From contig JASBNA010000018.1 in the NCBI GenBank assembly GCA_038087015.1, positions 62,001 to 126,000 on the forward strand: a stretch of 64,000 nt of DNA, in the 5' to 3' direction. The notes under the pieces were generated by a model. The model made no database searches, was not told the origin of the DNA, and saw only the letters and a list, made by a program, of their open reading frames with translations. This document shows positions 1 through 11,212 of this stretch, one piece after another (position 1 is the stretch's first letter; each line of letters starts with the position of its first letter). This DNA is from Cerrena zonata (lineage: Eukaryota > Basidiomycota > Agaricomycetes > Polyporales > Cerrenaceae). A program made the translations under genes and the position numbers.

Positions 1-782
1 GCAGCAGCAATGTGAGCTGCTATCTAAGCATGCCCACCGCAGAACTCGATACGTCTGCGCTTGTTACAGAAATTTTGAGAACCGGTTCGGGGCTTATCGC
101 CATGTTTATTCCTGTCATTTTTCACACTGACCGAGGTAAAGGAAAGTCACTATTTGTTCCGAAGATTGACGTCACCGCCGACGGTAAAATGGATTTCCTC
201 AAGATATACGGCGAGGCGGACTTACACTCACTGCCTGCGGGCAAGTGGGGTATCATGGAGCCCCAAGACGAGTATCAGGGTCGTCCGAGAGTTAAGGGTT
301 TGTGTTCGGCATCGCCCATATCCATTTACTCCTAGCTCGAGGGGTGATTAACATTGTTTCACAGTTTTGGACAGTTCAAACGAATCTCTTGACCTCATCC
401 TTGTACCAGGTGCGGATCGCTATCTGATTCAACGTGTTGATGACTTGAACGACGGACTCACGACGTTTACCTGCAGGCGTTGCCTTCGATCGTTCCTTTT
501 CACGGCTAGGGCACGGCAAAGGATACTATGATAGATTCATACAAACATATGCCTCTACACATGGTGGACGTGTGCCGCTTCTCGGTGCGTTGACGTCGGA
601 TCTTGAATTAGTGCTAATGAAAAGCTTGCTGATTCTGTGAACCAGTCGCCTTGGCTCTTCGAGAGCAAATCCTGGAGGGTGAACAGGTGCCGATAGGAGA
701 ACACGATTGGAAGATGGACGTAATAGTCGGTCCAGACGGTATCCTGCAAGGCACTAGTAAGGAAGGCCCTTCATTTTCCTGA
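1..782 (+). CDS. 5-formyltetrahydrofolate cyclo-ligase (MTHFS), 5' truncated by window
   Basis: The product converts 5-formyltetrahydrofolate to 5,10-methenyltetrahydrofolate with ATP, a cytosolic or mitochondrial one-carbon salvage step. The reading frame is open from the window edge, so the start codon and the first part of the protein lie outside. Visible family motifs in order are the YLSMPTAELDT stretch, a K-rich FVPKI segment, IYGEADLHSLPAGKWGI-EP, and after two introns the diagnostic AFDRSFSRLGHGKGYYDRF nucleotide-binding motif near 485-540. The gene ends with VGPDGILQG and a TGA at 780-782. Introns are near 290-366 and 411-478, with a third near 630-650. The call rests on the LGHGKGYYD motif and the LPAGKWGI block, both characteristic of this family. 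Exon borders are by eye. Confidence 0.88.
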
Positions 783-984
783 ACGACGTTAACAAGTTGC
801 CTTTCAGAGGTAGAATCCAGTGCTGTCGTTTAGCCGACGATGTCCCGTAGGACTGAGTTCGAAATGAAGCTCATGTTGCGGCGCATTCCTATGTGCTATC
901 CTGGGATATCATTCGATGACCCCATTGACCTATGGAAACACTTCTATCACGAATTGATGCAATTGTGAACGAGCGGGCCGCGTA

Positions 985-2382
985 CTATTTTATAATCCTG
1001 GTCGAGGCTCGTATTTGTATTCTGGCTTCGAACGTGCGCAGGCGCTGCAAGGAGGCGTAGTACGCTGAAATGTACAGAAATGTAAGTTGGACGTAATGCG
1101 TACACGGACGAGGTACAGCACTGACCCAGTGGTTCGAGTGTGCGGAACGATGATAATCCTGAATGATTTTCCGGGCGGAAGATACGAGTTTCCTGCGAGG
1201 AATGATTCCGAGGGGTTTGGATTATATCCGACAAATGAAAATGATATCCAGCAAACCTGGTTGAGGAACTAATATAGCTCTGGAGCCGGTTTCGAAGTTG
1301 GCTGCCGTCCCGTCATCCTTGACAAGTTTAGTTGCTAGTTGGGTAGTGACAACTACCTGGTGTGAGCTTATCAGACAGGTTCATGAATAGATATGATGCA
1401 ATACGTACAGATACGCCTGTTGATGCACAGACTTTAGAGAGTGTTTCTTGCATTCTTTGAAGTAGAACGTTTCGTGTCCGAATTGGGAGGTCCGACGAAG
1501 ATTGAAATGGGAACCAAAGTGAATTGAAAACGAGAAGCCGGATCTATTTTGTATGAAATAAATTTATGTCATCAAATTCGTGCATACTGTAGCTTATGCA
1601 CGCACCTTTGGACGCTCAAGAAGATACGTCATTAGTTGTTGTAGAAATATTAGAAATTCAGGGAGGCTGAATATGCTAATATGAAATATTTGATTCTCAT
1701 AGTTCTGGGGCAGAGTATCGTGTGCTGGTGGCATCAGCTGAATTTGAAGGCGGTTCAAACACGGGGAAGTCATTGCTTACTGCTTAGCACTTCTCGCAGT
1801 CGAGCTGCCGTTGTCATATTCTGCATATCTTACATTCGCATCATGAGAGGAGATAATAAGGAGATATGGAGCTAAACTGACCAAGAAATAATACATCATG
1901 CTCAGCCTCGATGAAACATCTGACAAGATTAATTGCAAGAGCTTCCTTTGGACAGCCGGGAGGACCAGATATCTCCAATATTGACCCAGGTCTTATGCCT
2001 CCGTCCATCAGGGAGTCTAACGACTTACAATATGTCGAATATCGTTTCGACTGTGCGGACATCAGCGCAGCTCCGGACTGCGTCAGTGGAGGTGCCCTTC
2101 GTTTTTGTGTAGCCGCAATAATTGATTCGGCATGTGCGAGTTTCAACCTAAGCTCTAATGTAGCAAGTTGTGATAAGTTCTCTTAACCCCAGAGTCGCGT
2201 GGAATTTTACCTTTAGCTAAGTCTTCTGGGTTCTTGCCTGCAAGATCGTCGATGGTATCGTAACCATTTTGAGTCAGTACTCGAGTGTATGGTGCTAGGG
2301 ATGGGAAGTCTCTGATGGACTTTCGAAATGTGATTTTATTCTGTGTGAAAAAGGACGTTGGAAGCTGGGATGGTGGATTCAT
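985..2382 (-). CDS. RAD51-like recombinase paralog with altered ATPase motifs
   Basis: This is a RecA/RAD51 superfamily protein of the RAD51-paralog type, expected to act in homologous recombination. The N-terminal part (exon 2382-2211) carries a helix-hairpin-like segment (LTQNGYDTIDDLAG). The next exon holds LTQSGAALMSAQSKRYST and LDSLMDGGIRPGSILEISG, followed by a Walker A-like GPPGCPKEA at about 1937-1963. Later exons give NMTTAARLREVLS, IFSLPEFLIFLQQLMTYLLE, the Walker B-like strand LLVFNSLWFPF near 1500-1540, VVVTTQLATKLVKDDGT, and a C-terminal SYLPPGKSFRIIIVPHTR. The stop is TAG at 985-987. The canonical Walker A Thr/Ser after Lys is Glu and the Walker B Asp is Asn, so ATP hydrolysis may be lost. 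At least six introns are inferred. The start is placed at the ATG at 2382; an in-frame ATG at 2466 is possible. Which RAD51 paralog it is cannot be decided here. Confidence 0.8.
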
Positions 2383-2934
2383 GTTTCGCGTGAGGTAGTA
2401 AATGTAACGAGCAGGCTGCGTGTCGTGAGTTTCCACGCGACGCGAGCTCATTAGTGACACGATCACGTGATGTCACCATTGTCAAGTTTCGGGGAGCTCA
2501 AGTAGTGTCGCGTCGAACAACAATGAGTGGATTTCTAACCATAAAGTCATATTGTCATAATTCCATGATGACATGAGAGTCTTTTCTCAAGAGAGGTATA
2601 AAATAAGTACTGGTCTTATAACTCACAAGTCACACTTTCAAGTTCTGCAAGTTCAGAAAATATGGATTCGCAGACAACATTTAATATACTTCCTCCAGCT
2701 ACAGCTTGAATACTAGGGAGTATCATTGTCTTCATAAAACACATAATATTAATGCAGATCTGTGGTTTAATCGGTAAAAGTAAGTATTTCTTGTGGTAAG
2801 CGGTCGACACGTTTGTGGCGTGGGAACTCTGCTGGGTCTCAAAATGCAGAAAAGTGGGAAGGGCGACTCTTATTCCCAAACCATCACCTTCTTGCTTTGC
2901 TGTAAACTCCAATTTCTCCTTTTTCTTGCCGACC
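2383..2934. promoter_or_regulatory. Divergent intergenic region between RAD51-like and RRM genes
   Basis: The stretch separates two genes transcribed away from each other and should hold both promoters. It contains the perfect 10-base palindrome ATCACGTGAT (2462-2471) with a central CACGTG E-box, an ACGCGACGCG stretch at about 2435-2444 resembling MluI cell-cycle boxes, and a TATAAAATA at about 2597-2605. Their use is inferred from sequence only. Confidence 0.35.
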
Positions 2935-4756
2935 ATGTCGTTCTTCAAGTATAACCGAGACGGGTACGTTGTACGGGTCGAGAACGTTGCTCCGTCGGGT
3001 GAGAAAGTCGCTTGTTTGCTTGGTTGCATGTAACTGATATCACGCCAAGTGAGCTCTCAGGAGATAGTTGAACTTTTCAGCAACCTAATTGGTATCTTTC
3101 AAATGTCGAGCTACTGAAATAAATATGGGCCTCATTAGTAACATCAACAGGTGACGTTGACAAATGCAGCGGTTTCATGGGTGAAGGCAATCGGAGGTTT
3201 TTGGAACTAAGCTTCTCTTCTCAAGATGCATCCAAGTGAGAAATTTTACGGTACCTCGTGTTTGCAATCATTAACCCGAAGAAATCTAGAAAAGCCTTAT
3301 GTATGACAGGCTACACCGTGGCTGGCGTACCTCTGTGAATTCTCAGCCATATCTTGCCTGTTATTATGAGCTAACTGTATGCGCGTTGCTCCCATCATTG
3401 ACAGTTCCGTGTCTCCGATGCATGCCATCGCGTCCAACAGAGTATTAAAGCATAACAAGCAACCCGACAACCGTAGGAATCTTTATGTACTCGGGCTTCC
3501 GTTCGACCTGACAAAGTAAGTTTTGAGATGAAAAGTAAATGTGGTCATTAATTTCATTCGCGAAGATCCGAATTGGTAGAGATCTTCTCGCGTTATGGCG
3601 CTGTTGCGCATGCCGTCATCCTTGCTACTGTGGATAATGCTTCCCGTCGGCGTGGCTTCATCGTGATGGGCACCCACGCTGAGGCACGTATTGCTATGGA
3701 GGGCCTGAGTCGCAAGGAAATCAAGTGAGTAGGCATCTGTATTGTGTTACTACTGCCTGACGACTCTCACAGGGGACATACCATTGACGTTTCCTGGGCT
3801 GTGGTTCAACGCTCTCAAGGTTTGTATGTTATTAATTCCAATAGCCTCGGGCTTATGTCTGTTTGACAGGATTTCTCGATGGAGGTGACCGAACTGTTAT
3901 GCTATCCAATCCCTCTGGCTCTCCTCCTACATCCCCTTCAGTAGATGCCGAACCTGCCATGTCTACGCCTCTCTCTAATATCTCCACCCCTGCTTTAGCG
4001 ACACCTCTTCTCGGCCAAAACTTGCCCCTATCTGCCTCGGATCATTTCTGTGCTAGTACTACTTTGCTTGTGACGAATTTACCTGCTCCGCTCTTCTCAT
4101 CCAGCTCAGACCTGTATCCTCTTCTTTGCCCTTTCGGCGAGGTCAAGCATGTCAAGATTCTCAGTTCAAACCCCTCTGTATTACCTCAAGGCACAATCTC
4201 GGTCATTGTCGAATACACTTCCTTCACGTCTGCAAGAGACGCCCGAGATACTCTTCGTGGACAGGTGTATGCAAACCAACCGCTGCAAGTTGACTTCTGG
4301 GGATCCAATTCCGCGCCCACAGGAATAGACTCAATGGATCGCGGCTCCACAATGGATTTGAAGGCTCGGTTGAATCCTCATGCACCGCCATTCACGATTA
4401 ATAGTGCCAATTTCAACGATCCCACACTCAGGTCCTCTCCATATTTACGTCAAAGGGATCTGAATGTATTCGAGAACGTCACTCATGGCTGGAATGCGCT
4501 CCAATCTGCACCATTAACGCCGGTACCGACTACACCCTACAATAATTGCTTGCTCCCTCCCCCTGTGACACATCGCCCGAGTTCTGCTCCATCTCGATAC
4601 GTTGGACCGGTTATGACCGCCCCTTCAAACGAACAACTAGGTCCCTCTATTTGGTCTACCGAAGGGCGCTTCTCCCGTGCTTCACCTTGGTCTCACTCCT
4701 CTCACGACCTGCCTAACCTGTCCAGTCCAGCATTCAACTCGTCTTATCTTGCTTGA
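2935..4756 (+). CDS. Multi-RRM RNA-binding protein
   Basis: This is an RNA-binding protein with three RNA-recognition-motif units. The first is spread over small exons: MSFFKYNRDGYVVRVENVAP (from 2935), EIVELFSNLIG (about 3060-3090), DVDKCSGFMGEGNRRFLEL and ALCMTGYTVAGVPL (about 3290-3330). The second reads NLYVLGLPFDLTK, then SELVEIFSRYGAVAHAVILAT with a RNP1-like RRRGFIVM (about 3478-3725). The third, TTLLVTNLPAPLFSSSSDL with FGEVKHVKIL, lies in the last large exon (about 4050-4300). The C-terminal third is rich in Ser, Pro and Thr and looks disordered. The exact donor of the first exon is unclear: the best GT is out of phase, so the N-terminus needs transcript data. The stop at 4754-4756 is clear. 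Orthologs I recall from agarics have this layout, but no gene name is certain. Confidence 0.72.
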
Positions 4757-7080
4757 AATTCCCATATCCGAGGATTTTCGTTTTGTACACAAAGCTTTCT
4801 ACCTCTCAAAATTGCATCGAATTCCTTCAACTCAATGGACCTCAACGCATCACTCAATCAGTTTCTGAAGACGTAAAACAATACTCGTCCAGCATCCTCG
4901 ATACCCCCGCATCAACCATCTGCTAGTCTCTCGTGCAATTCTCAACACCATCGGACCTACGCACCATACGTTTCCCGAACAATCCGCTTCTTCCAGTTTG
5001 TCTTTCCTTAACAGCGACACCTTTACTTCCGATAATGATTTTTTGTGTTTGTGTGACTCATTCGTTACTTTACTATTCGGTTTTGGTATTAGATGTTCAT
5101 AATAATGTGATATGTCTTTTGATGTGTCACTTTGTGCAGTGATGTTGGACGATGTGGATTCATTTCAATCTCCGCGTCGATACTAGAGTGAACATTCGGA
5201 ACTAACCCTCGCACAGCAATATTTCCCCTTAGCTCACAACCTAGGCACATACTAGTCGACACATGGGTGGATCGTTACTCTAAACCTCGGCGTTGTGGCA
5301 AAACCGATACTCGAGAACTCGTAATGATACACCATGGGCGGACAACAAGATGTGGATAGCTTCCTAGTATTCTATATGTTGATATTAACCGGATCCCAGT
5401 GTGTTCTGTCCAATGAGACGAGTACATACTTCACTACTTGGGCCCGACGAAAGTTGAGTTTCAATCGATCGATCTTTTGGGACATATTCGGATACTGATG
5501 AACAGTAGTGCAAGCTAGTGGACATGCTGCTTCATGGGATTATTGCAGATAGGACCTTGTCAATGGGGATCAAACAGCGAAGGTTCAGTACCAATCAACT
5601 ACTAGCCGACACTGGTAGCATCATGGTGTTCATTTTTCATCGTCCGAATATTGTTCATGTTGTCTTGGCCTATAGGATTCAAGGCTATCTGTTGTCAAGA
5701 GGTCTTTTCTATTATTCCTTTCTCAACGTCCCCGAGGACCGAGCCCTATGCTGGGCAGTAGAACATGTACAGTATACCCTAACCTTTACTGTATCCCTTC
5801 TCCTACAGCAACTTGAACCTCAAATATGCACAGGCTACGTCCAGACTCCGAGTCGCCGTGGGTCGGCAACTAGACGCAACCCCTCCTCCAACTCCTGGCC
5901 TCCATTTCAAGTCACTCAAAGGCCGATGAACATACATACGTTATTATGCATTATGGAGGATTATCATTATGGAGGATTATCATAAGTAAAGTTCAATCAT
6001 CTATGGTATGTATAACGATTATCTTCTAGTAGTATTCTTGGAGTTCTAATCGTGATCTAATTATAGGAAAATAGCGACACCTCATTCTTCGAGATATTAG
6101 AAACTTTGAATTGAACAATCAACCATAATGTAAACGGCAAAATCGCCGACTATGGTCATTTGAAAGTTGACCGCAAGGTACACCATTCTCTATTTCACTT
6201 GTCTACGTACGGTAAGTCGCCGCTACATACCTATACCTCTTACACCTTGTCACTCATCTCCACCATCCAGGACAAATTCCCTTCCAATTGGACATAGCAA
6301 TAACGAATGCTTGGTTATAGCTCGTACTGATCAGGCCCGGATTGTCACCGAAACCCTGCTTCCCGTTCTCAGTCACTTCTATCCGCAGTGCCTGAACCTC
6401 GAGTTCCCATTTGAAGACAGAAAAGAAAAGCGAGATTGCGTGCTCTATCAAGACTTGCAAGAACGCGCGGGCCGTTTCTACCTCGTGCACCGGCTTCAAA
6501 ATGGTGAGAACAGTATGGTTTGAATACATCCCTCACTTTACTTGACGTATCGGTTGATCAAATATTATTAGTTGTTAAATGTCGGATTGAATGTTGATGT
6601 TATATCTCTAGACAAATGGCCAGCCTCCTTCACTACTGTTTCTATGCTGTGAACGAGTCAAACGATTGCTTTATCCAAGCGTCACCTTGAATATCCATTG
6701 TTCTTTATCTCGAATGTCTCATACTCAAATCGGATTGTTGGCATCTGGCTTGGATCGAGGCGTCTTTTCTATTTGGACGTCCATTGATAACACCTGGTAT
6801 CATTGAACCATCCCAAATGTCGATTTTACAATGGAAACAGCAGTGGGGAAGGCGTATGTGTAGGCGTACAACAGTCTCTCTCTAAGTAAGCGGTTCTGTG
6901 ATTGGGCGCCTATACGAAGGCCTTAGGCACATGGCATTCGACGCGTGACGTCACGCGTCGAATAGTTCAAATTCGAACTGATTGTAACGTGCATGAATCA
7001 TAGAGAACAGAGAAACAACAATATAGGTATGTAGACGAGAACGATAATCTAGGACAAGCATGCATGAAGTCACAGATCAA
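4757..7080. other. Gene-poor stretch, no recognisable gene
   Basis: This stretch has no gene I can support. Open frames at 5518-5985 and 6167-6523 on the plus strand have no motif I recognise; an alternative spliced frame ending near 5927 (NLNLKYAQATSRLRVAVGRQ) reads plausibly but could not be tied to a start codon. The region also holds the palindrome at 6936-6963. Confidence 0.5.
6936..6963. repeat. Perfect 28-base palindrome with CRE and two ACGCGT boxes
   Basis: The half-site ATTCGACGCGTGAC is followed directly by its exact reverse complement, with no loop. The centre is TGACGTCA, the CRE/ATF bZIP consensus, and each arm contains ACGCGT, the MluI cell-cycle box. It lies downstream of the minus-strand orphan gene (stop 7081) and near no confident start codon, so a target gene is not evident. 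A partial copy, TGACGTCACGCGT, occurs at 58133-58145. Confidence 0.7.
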
Positions 7081-7654
7081 TTACAAACGATTCCTCCAGA
7101 AGCAATAGATCTCATCACAATCCATGTACCACATCGCAGGATCCACCGAAACGCCTTTACCCGCCAACCAACGTCGAAGAAAGACTGCTATATATCTCAT
7201 CGCCCTCGTCTCGAAACGATTATAGTTGGTACAGATTGTGAGACACCAGTGAATTTTTCCCTCACAGGCGATGCATCGATAGTCTAACTCCAGCCCACGT
7301 CCAATTTGCGAGGCGATGTGAGCTAGAATGGTCTTTCTGGCGCGGTGGTTCCATACGATCCAATCGTCGTGGTGTTCTTTTGGACACGGATGGTTGAGCT
7401 CGCTGGCCGAGAGATTGACGAGATCTTTCGGTTCTAGAAGGAACCCAAAACGAAGTCGCGGGGGATATGGGGGGCGGAGATCCTGGTAACGGACAAAATC
7501 AAGGATGCCGGGGAGGATTTGGAGGGATGGCGCGTTGAAGGCCTCCTTGAAAGTCTGTGTGAATGTTAGATGAATACGTCGAATACCAGCGGCGAAGACC
7601 TACCACTCCAAGCCTATATTCAGGAGGGACTGAATTAATGCTACACTCTGTCAT
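7081..7654 (-). CDS. Small orphan protein, copy 1 of a duplicated pair
   Basis: I do not recognise this protein. It is a two-exon gene: a short first exon starting MTECSINSVPPEYRLGV (ATG at 7654), an intron of about 45 bases with a GTAGGT donor near 7600, and a long second exon reading FKEAFNAPSLQILPGILDF through to WYMDCDEIYCFWRNRL and a TAA at 7081-7083. The protein is about 175 residues, rich in Trp, Cys and Arg, with CIACEGKIHWCLTICTNYNR as a striking cysteine segment. No signal peptide or membrane helix is visible. The second exon is open throughout although it has few methionines. A diverged copy lies at 11213-11791 in the same orientation. Conservation of the whole reading frame between the copies supports coding. 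Function unknown. Confidence 0.6.
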
Positions 7655-7780
7655 TGAGTTAATGGTAATGATGGTGGTGGGGGCGATTTGGGGGATGCAT
7701 TATGATTCACTCTGGCTTGGCCTAAAACAGGATACTTACGGACAAATAAGCACAATCAACGCGCTACGCGGTCAAAACCG
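7081..7780 (-). repeat. Dispersed duplication, unit 1
   Basis: This segment matches 11213-12045 over the coding exons, the intron position and the upstream block around CAACGCGCTACGCGGTCAA (about 7757-7775). The upstream part of unit 2 is longer by about 130 bases, so one copy has gained or lost sequence in the promoter. By eye the exons match at roughly four bases in five. Confidence 0.75.
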
Positions 7781-8390
7781 GCAATAATCACACATCTAGA
7801 GATTAGAGCGAGGTTGGGTAGTATATAAGTACGGTATGTTTGGCTACTAACCTTGTTGGAAGGATGGTCCCTAAACATTACTGATGTATCACAATGAAAG
7901 TCAGGTGCAAATGTCGGTACATAAAGTATTTCCGGACATACTGATCCCTTCAATTCTAAAACTTAATGAAATATTATTTCCAAAGGTCACCATCCTATGT
8001 TACTCACACGAAGTTTAATAAACTGATAGATTGCATCGTAAGACTCGGATAGTTAACCTGAAGAGGATTACTTACGTCCAGTACCGACTCTGTATTGCGA
8101 ATTATCAAAGTCAGGAATAGAACACAGGGGAGATATGTGTGTGGGATATTCCGGCACGAAAGTGAGCACCTGGTCAAAGAACATCCGTTCACTATTAATC
8201 CCCTTTCTGCATAGTGTTTCCATTAGATTAGATCGGTTGATCATTATCATGGTATCCAAGTATACAGAATAATAACTTGGCCAGAGAGCTCCGAGTGGGT
8301 TCGGACGCCTCATGTTGAGTGAACACTGTGTCCTCACGAGAATCATGAGATCGCAGTCTCTGAGCTTGTGTGGCATTGTTCCACTAGTCC
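7760..8390 (-). pseudogene. Relic of a DUF6533-type membrane protein gene
   Basis: Short stretches match the exons of the DUF6533-type genes at 23286-24801 and 28030-29581, in the same order. VMFRDHPSNK near 7850-7890 corresponds to LDHPSDK of the 28-kb copy; NSQYRVGTGRK near 8070-8100 corresponds to ENRVDTGR; QVLTFVPE near 8155-8175 corresponds to LTFANE of the 23-kb copy; PLGALWPS near 8275-8310 corresponds to LTRALWS. The C-terminal helices (MYECNRKLL through the IVWA end) are missing and the exon borders are eroded, so it cannot encode the family protein. It is a truncated remnant. The limits are approximate. From 8391 to 8832 nothing was recognised. Confidence 0.55.
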
Positions 8391-8832
8391 TAATGGCGAC
8401 AGAATCTAAGCTTCCTTAGTTCGTGACCTTCCGGACATAAGGACAAGGACAAGAGGCGCGGGGGAATCGCCCGCAGAATATCGCACTTCAATCCGATAAT
8501 GGTATCTTTGGGCTAAAGCTGTTGTGTATCACTCTGCAAGCCGCGTGGTCAACATCCTAGAACACTTCTGAGGTTTGGGCTATGCGGATGAGCGTCGAAA
8601 TACGCTAAATGTGACATCTTCATCAGTGTTAGATTGCATCATTCCCAGCAAGTAATTTATCCTATCTTGTAGCGTTCTTACAGGTATCGCACGAGCTACC
8701 TGCCACACCTGTACTTCCGTCGTGTTGTAAAGGCGACTTCACGTGTGGGGACATGCAAACTCCATATCCTTGGTCTAAAAATGATACCGCGAGATTGTCC
8801 GGATAAAGTTTGAGCATATTATAGTTGACAAC

Positions 8833-10438
8833 CTAGTGCAAAATATGTCGTAGGAGATATTTCAAAACCCCACCCTGTCTCGCCTCGTCGAGAGGGAAGA
8901 ATCTCTTTCTTTCGATAGTGTAATGTCTGAGCTCGGCCTCTGTTTCAAAGATCGTGACTTGCTTCCCTGTACGATGAGTATCGAGCAAATCAACCAAATT
9001 CACATGTGTCGACAAGACGATCTACAAAAAGGTTTACAGTTATCGAACATAATGATGGAATAGCTATTTGAAACTACGAACCTCTCGACACCTCTCCATG
9101 GAAGTGGGGACCGGATCGATGCGCAACAAGGTACATAGGTATTGCCACGACCTAATATCGTTCTCGTCCATACCGTATGTAGCATTGAATTCCGCTATCA
9201 ACGCATTTCTGAATTCACCATACATCTCAGTATTCTCCTTCGTTCGGGGTTCCCAGCCTTGATGCTTCCTGAGACGTGCAAATTCATCATTCAGAGGTGC
9301 ATGGCGTCGATAATTAAATGTTGGAAAGTTGGCAAAGAACTTGTCAATCGGTCGGAGATTTGTAACCTGTTATATGGTATGAGCAAGGGTCAAGGGTAAG
9401 AGATAGAAGAGGGTTACCTCAACGGAAGTAGGAGCATTTGACTCAACTTTTGTTGGATTTACAGAACCACTGGATAGGCTGTGATCGACAGGCGAGAAAT
9501 AACCCGTGAGCAAACTGGAGCAGAAACGAGCTCTTTCTCAGCAATATTAGGGTGCACAAGCCTAAGTATCTCACCTCTGTGAAATGACACCCGAAGAATT
9601 CTCAGACGGGTTCAATTTACGTCTTTTAACAGGCTTTTCAGCAATTTCCGTCTTGACCAGAGTGGGAGGTTGAAGTAGCGTTTCTATCTCTTGGTTCTCC
9701 TCATCACTTGACGAGATGACGATCACATCATCAGGATTATATCTTACACGACGTCTGGACGGTCTGGTTAAGCCTGTAATAAAATCATATTTGTGTACTG
9801 AACATTCCAATTGCCGCATACAACGCACCAGCTCGTTTTGAAGGTACCTATATCAACGAAATCAGATATATATCCATGGATTCCCATATGGCGATGGCAC
9901 TTACCACTGGCTTCACTTCTGCTTCATCGGAAGAAGAAATGATTATGGGGCTAGATGAACGATTGTGAGGTTGTAGTGGCTTCCGCTTTTTAGAACGTGG
10001 TGGTGGTACACCAGTCGATCCTGAAAAGTTCTCTTTGTGGATTGGAGATGGAGACAGCACCGCCAAAGTTGTTGGGCTAGGGCACGAAGCAGTATGAGCC
10101 TGAGATTGGAGAAACTGTCTCTCCAATTCATCAAGGCGATGATTATCCTCTTGAGTCAAAAACAGCTCTGGGAAGCAGTTGTATTCGTCCTCGAAATCGT
10201 GATCCAAGTTTTCGTTGTCCTGATGAGGAGAGCCACTAGCAGGATGAGTGCTTTCACGGTTTATACTAGTGCTTGAGACCGATATCACATTGTCACCATC
10301 TTCCTGTTCGGCGTCAGAAGAGACTGGGCAGCTTGACGGCGGATACGCATTTTCCGTCTGATCCAAAACAGACAAGACTTCGTCGTCGATAACGAATTCG
10401 TCATAGAAGATATCGTAGTCGGAGTCAGAGTCGGACAT
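8833..10438 (-). CDS. Conserved fungal protein of unknown function with acidic N-terminus and SIM-like motifs
   Basis: The N-terminal exon (10438 to about 9905) begins MSDSDSDYDIFYDEFVIDDE and is highly acidic and serine-rich. It ends near a basic SKKRKPLQP segment followed by PIIISSSDEAEV. A second exon (about 9828-9575) holds DDVIVISSSDEEN and a basic VKRRKL. Both hydrophobic-plus-SSSDE patterns resemble SUMO-interaction motifs. The C-terminal exons (about 9370-9094 and 9015-8833) carry a compact domain: PIDKFFANFPTFNYRRHAPL, DEFARLRKHQGW, AEFNATYGMDENDIRSWQYL, LCTLLRIDPVP, and after an intron STHVNLVDLLDT, RKRFFPLDEARQGGVLKYLL. I recall this C-terminal domain as common and unnamed in agarics. 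About 480 residues, at least four introns. A nuclear role is an inference from the basic patches and SIM-like motifs. Confidence 0.68.
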
Positions 10439-11212
10439 AGTTTCGTTGAAGTGTGAACAGGGTATACGAAGGAAGGAAGAAAGACAGGTTCAAAACTCGC
10501 CTAACTCGCGTAGATCACTTCGAGATCTGCGCTGGATAAGCTTTTGAGATCCTCACAGTAGTCAACACCAACGGAGATGTTGGAGATTGAGGAACATTCA
10601 AGCCCTATGATTGTACAACACACTTTACCGTTTTTATTGTCAATCTGGTTAGCTCGATCTTTGAAGGAGCAGCCTGCGCAACGAACTGTTGAACTCAAGT
10701 TGTCACGGCCAGTGGTCCTAAATATGGAAATATTTTCAACGTTAATGCCAAACATGTACAAACTGTATAGCTCCCGGCCCGGGTTAGGTCTTGCGAACCC
10801 CTCGCTTGTACTGTTCTGAGGACAAATTTTGGGATCTCAATGTCATCGTATCCCATTCTCTCTCTACTTGATCCATATACGCGTTTTTCACCCCCAAATC
10901 ACCCCTATATATTATTTTGCACAACATACGGCCCTGTGTTCAACATTCAACTTCATTTTGCTCTCACTTACACCTCCTCTACACACTTGTACCTTGAACG
11001 TGATAAATAAATTGATTATGATTGCCAAAATGCAACGTGTTCTCCACATCGGAATTTGAACTTGGATGAATGATATGGTCTAAGACAATTGAATCAGACT
11101 TGATAAAGAGTACAAGTATTCCAGTTTGTCGATGTAACAGGAACGAAATGTTGTATTTCGTTGATCAAAAGGTCTAACAAAGGACCACAAGAGTTTAGAG
11201 CAGCGTCGAAAA
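10439..11212. other. Intergenic, no supported gene
   Basis: An 86-codon open frame on the minus strand (10501-10761) has six cysteines but no recognisable domain and no visible neighbouring exons; I do not call it a gene. The segment also contains the start region of the minus-strand gene ending at 8833. Confidence 0.45.

Noticed and set aside
2616..3029. 137-codon open frame on the minus strand
   Set aside because: It lies antisense to the first exon and promoter of the RRM gene, has no recognisable domain, and the plus-strand exon fits the RRM family.
5518..5985. 155-codon open frame on the plus strand
   Set aside because: Composition reads as chance; an alternative spliced frame in the same DNA is equally plausible, and no domain or start could be fixed.
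6167..6523. 118-codon open frame on the plus strand
   Set aside because: The C-terminal half looks protein-like, but no family, exon partner or promoter could be identified.
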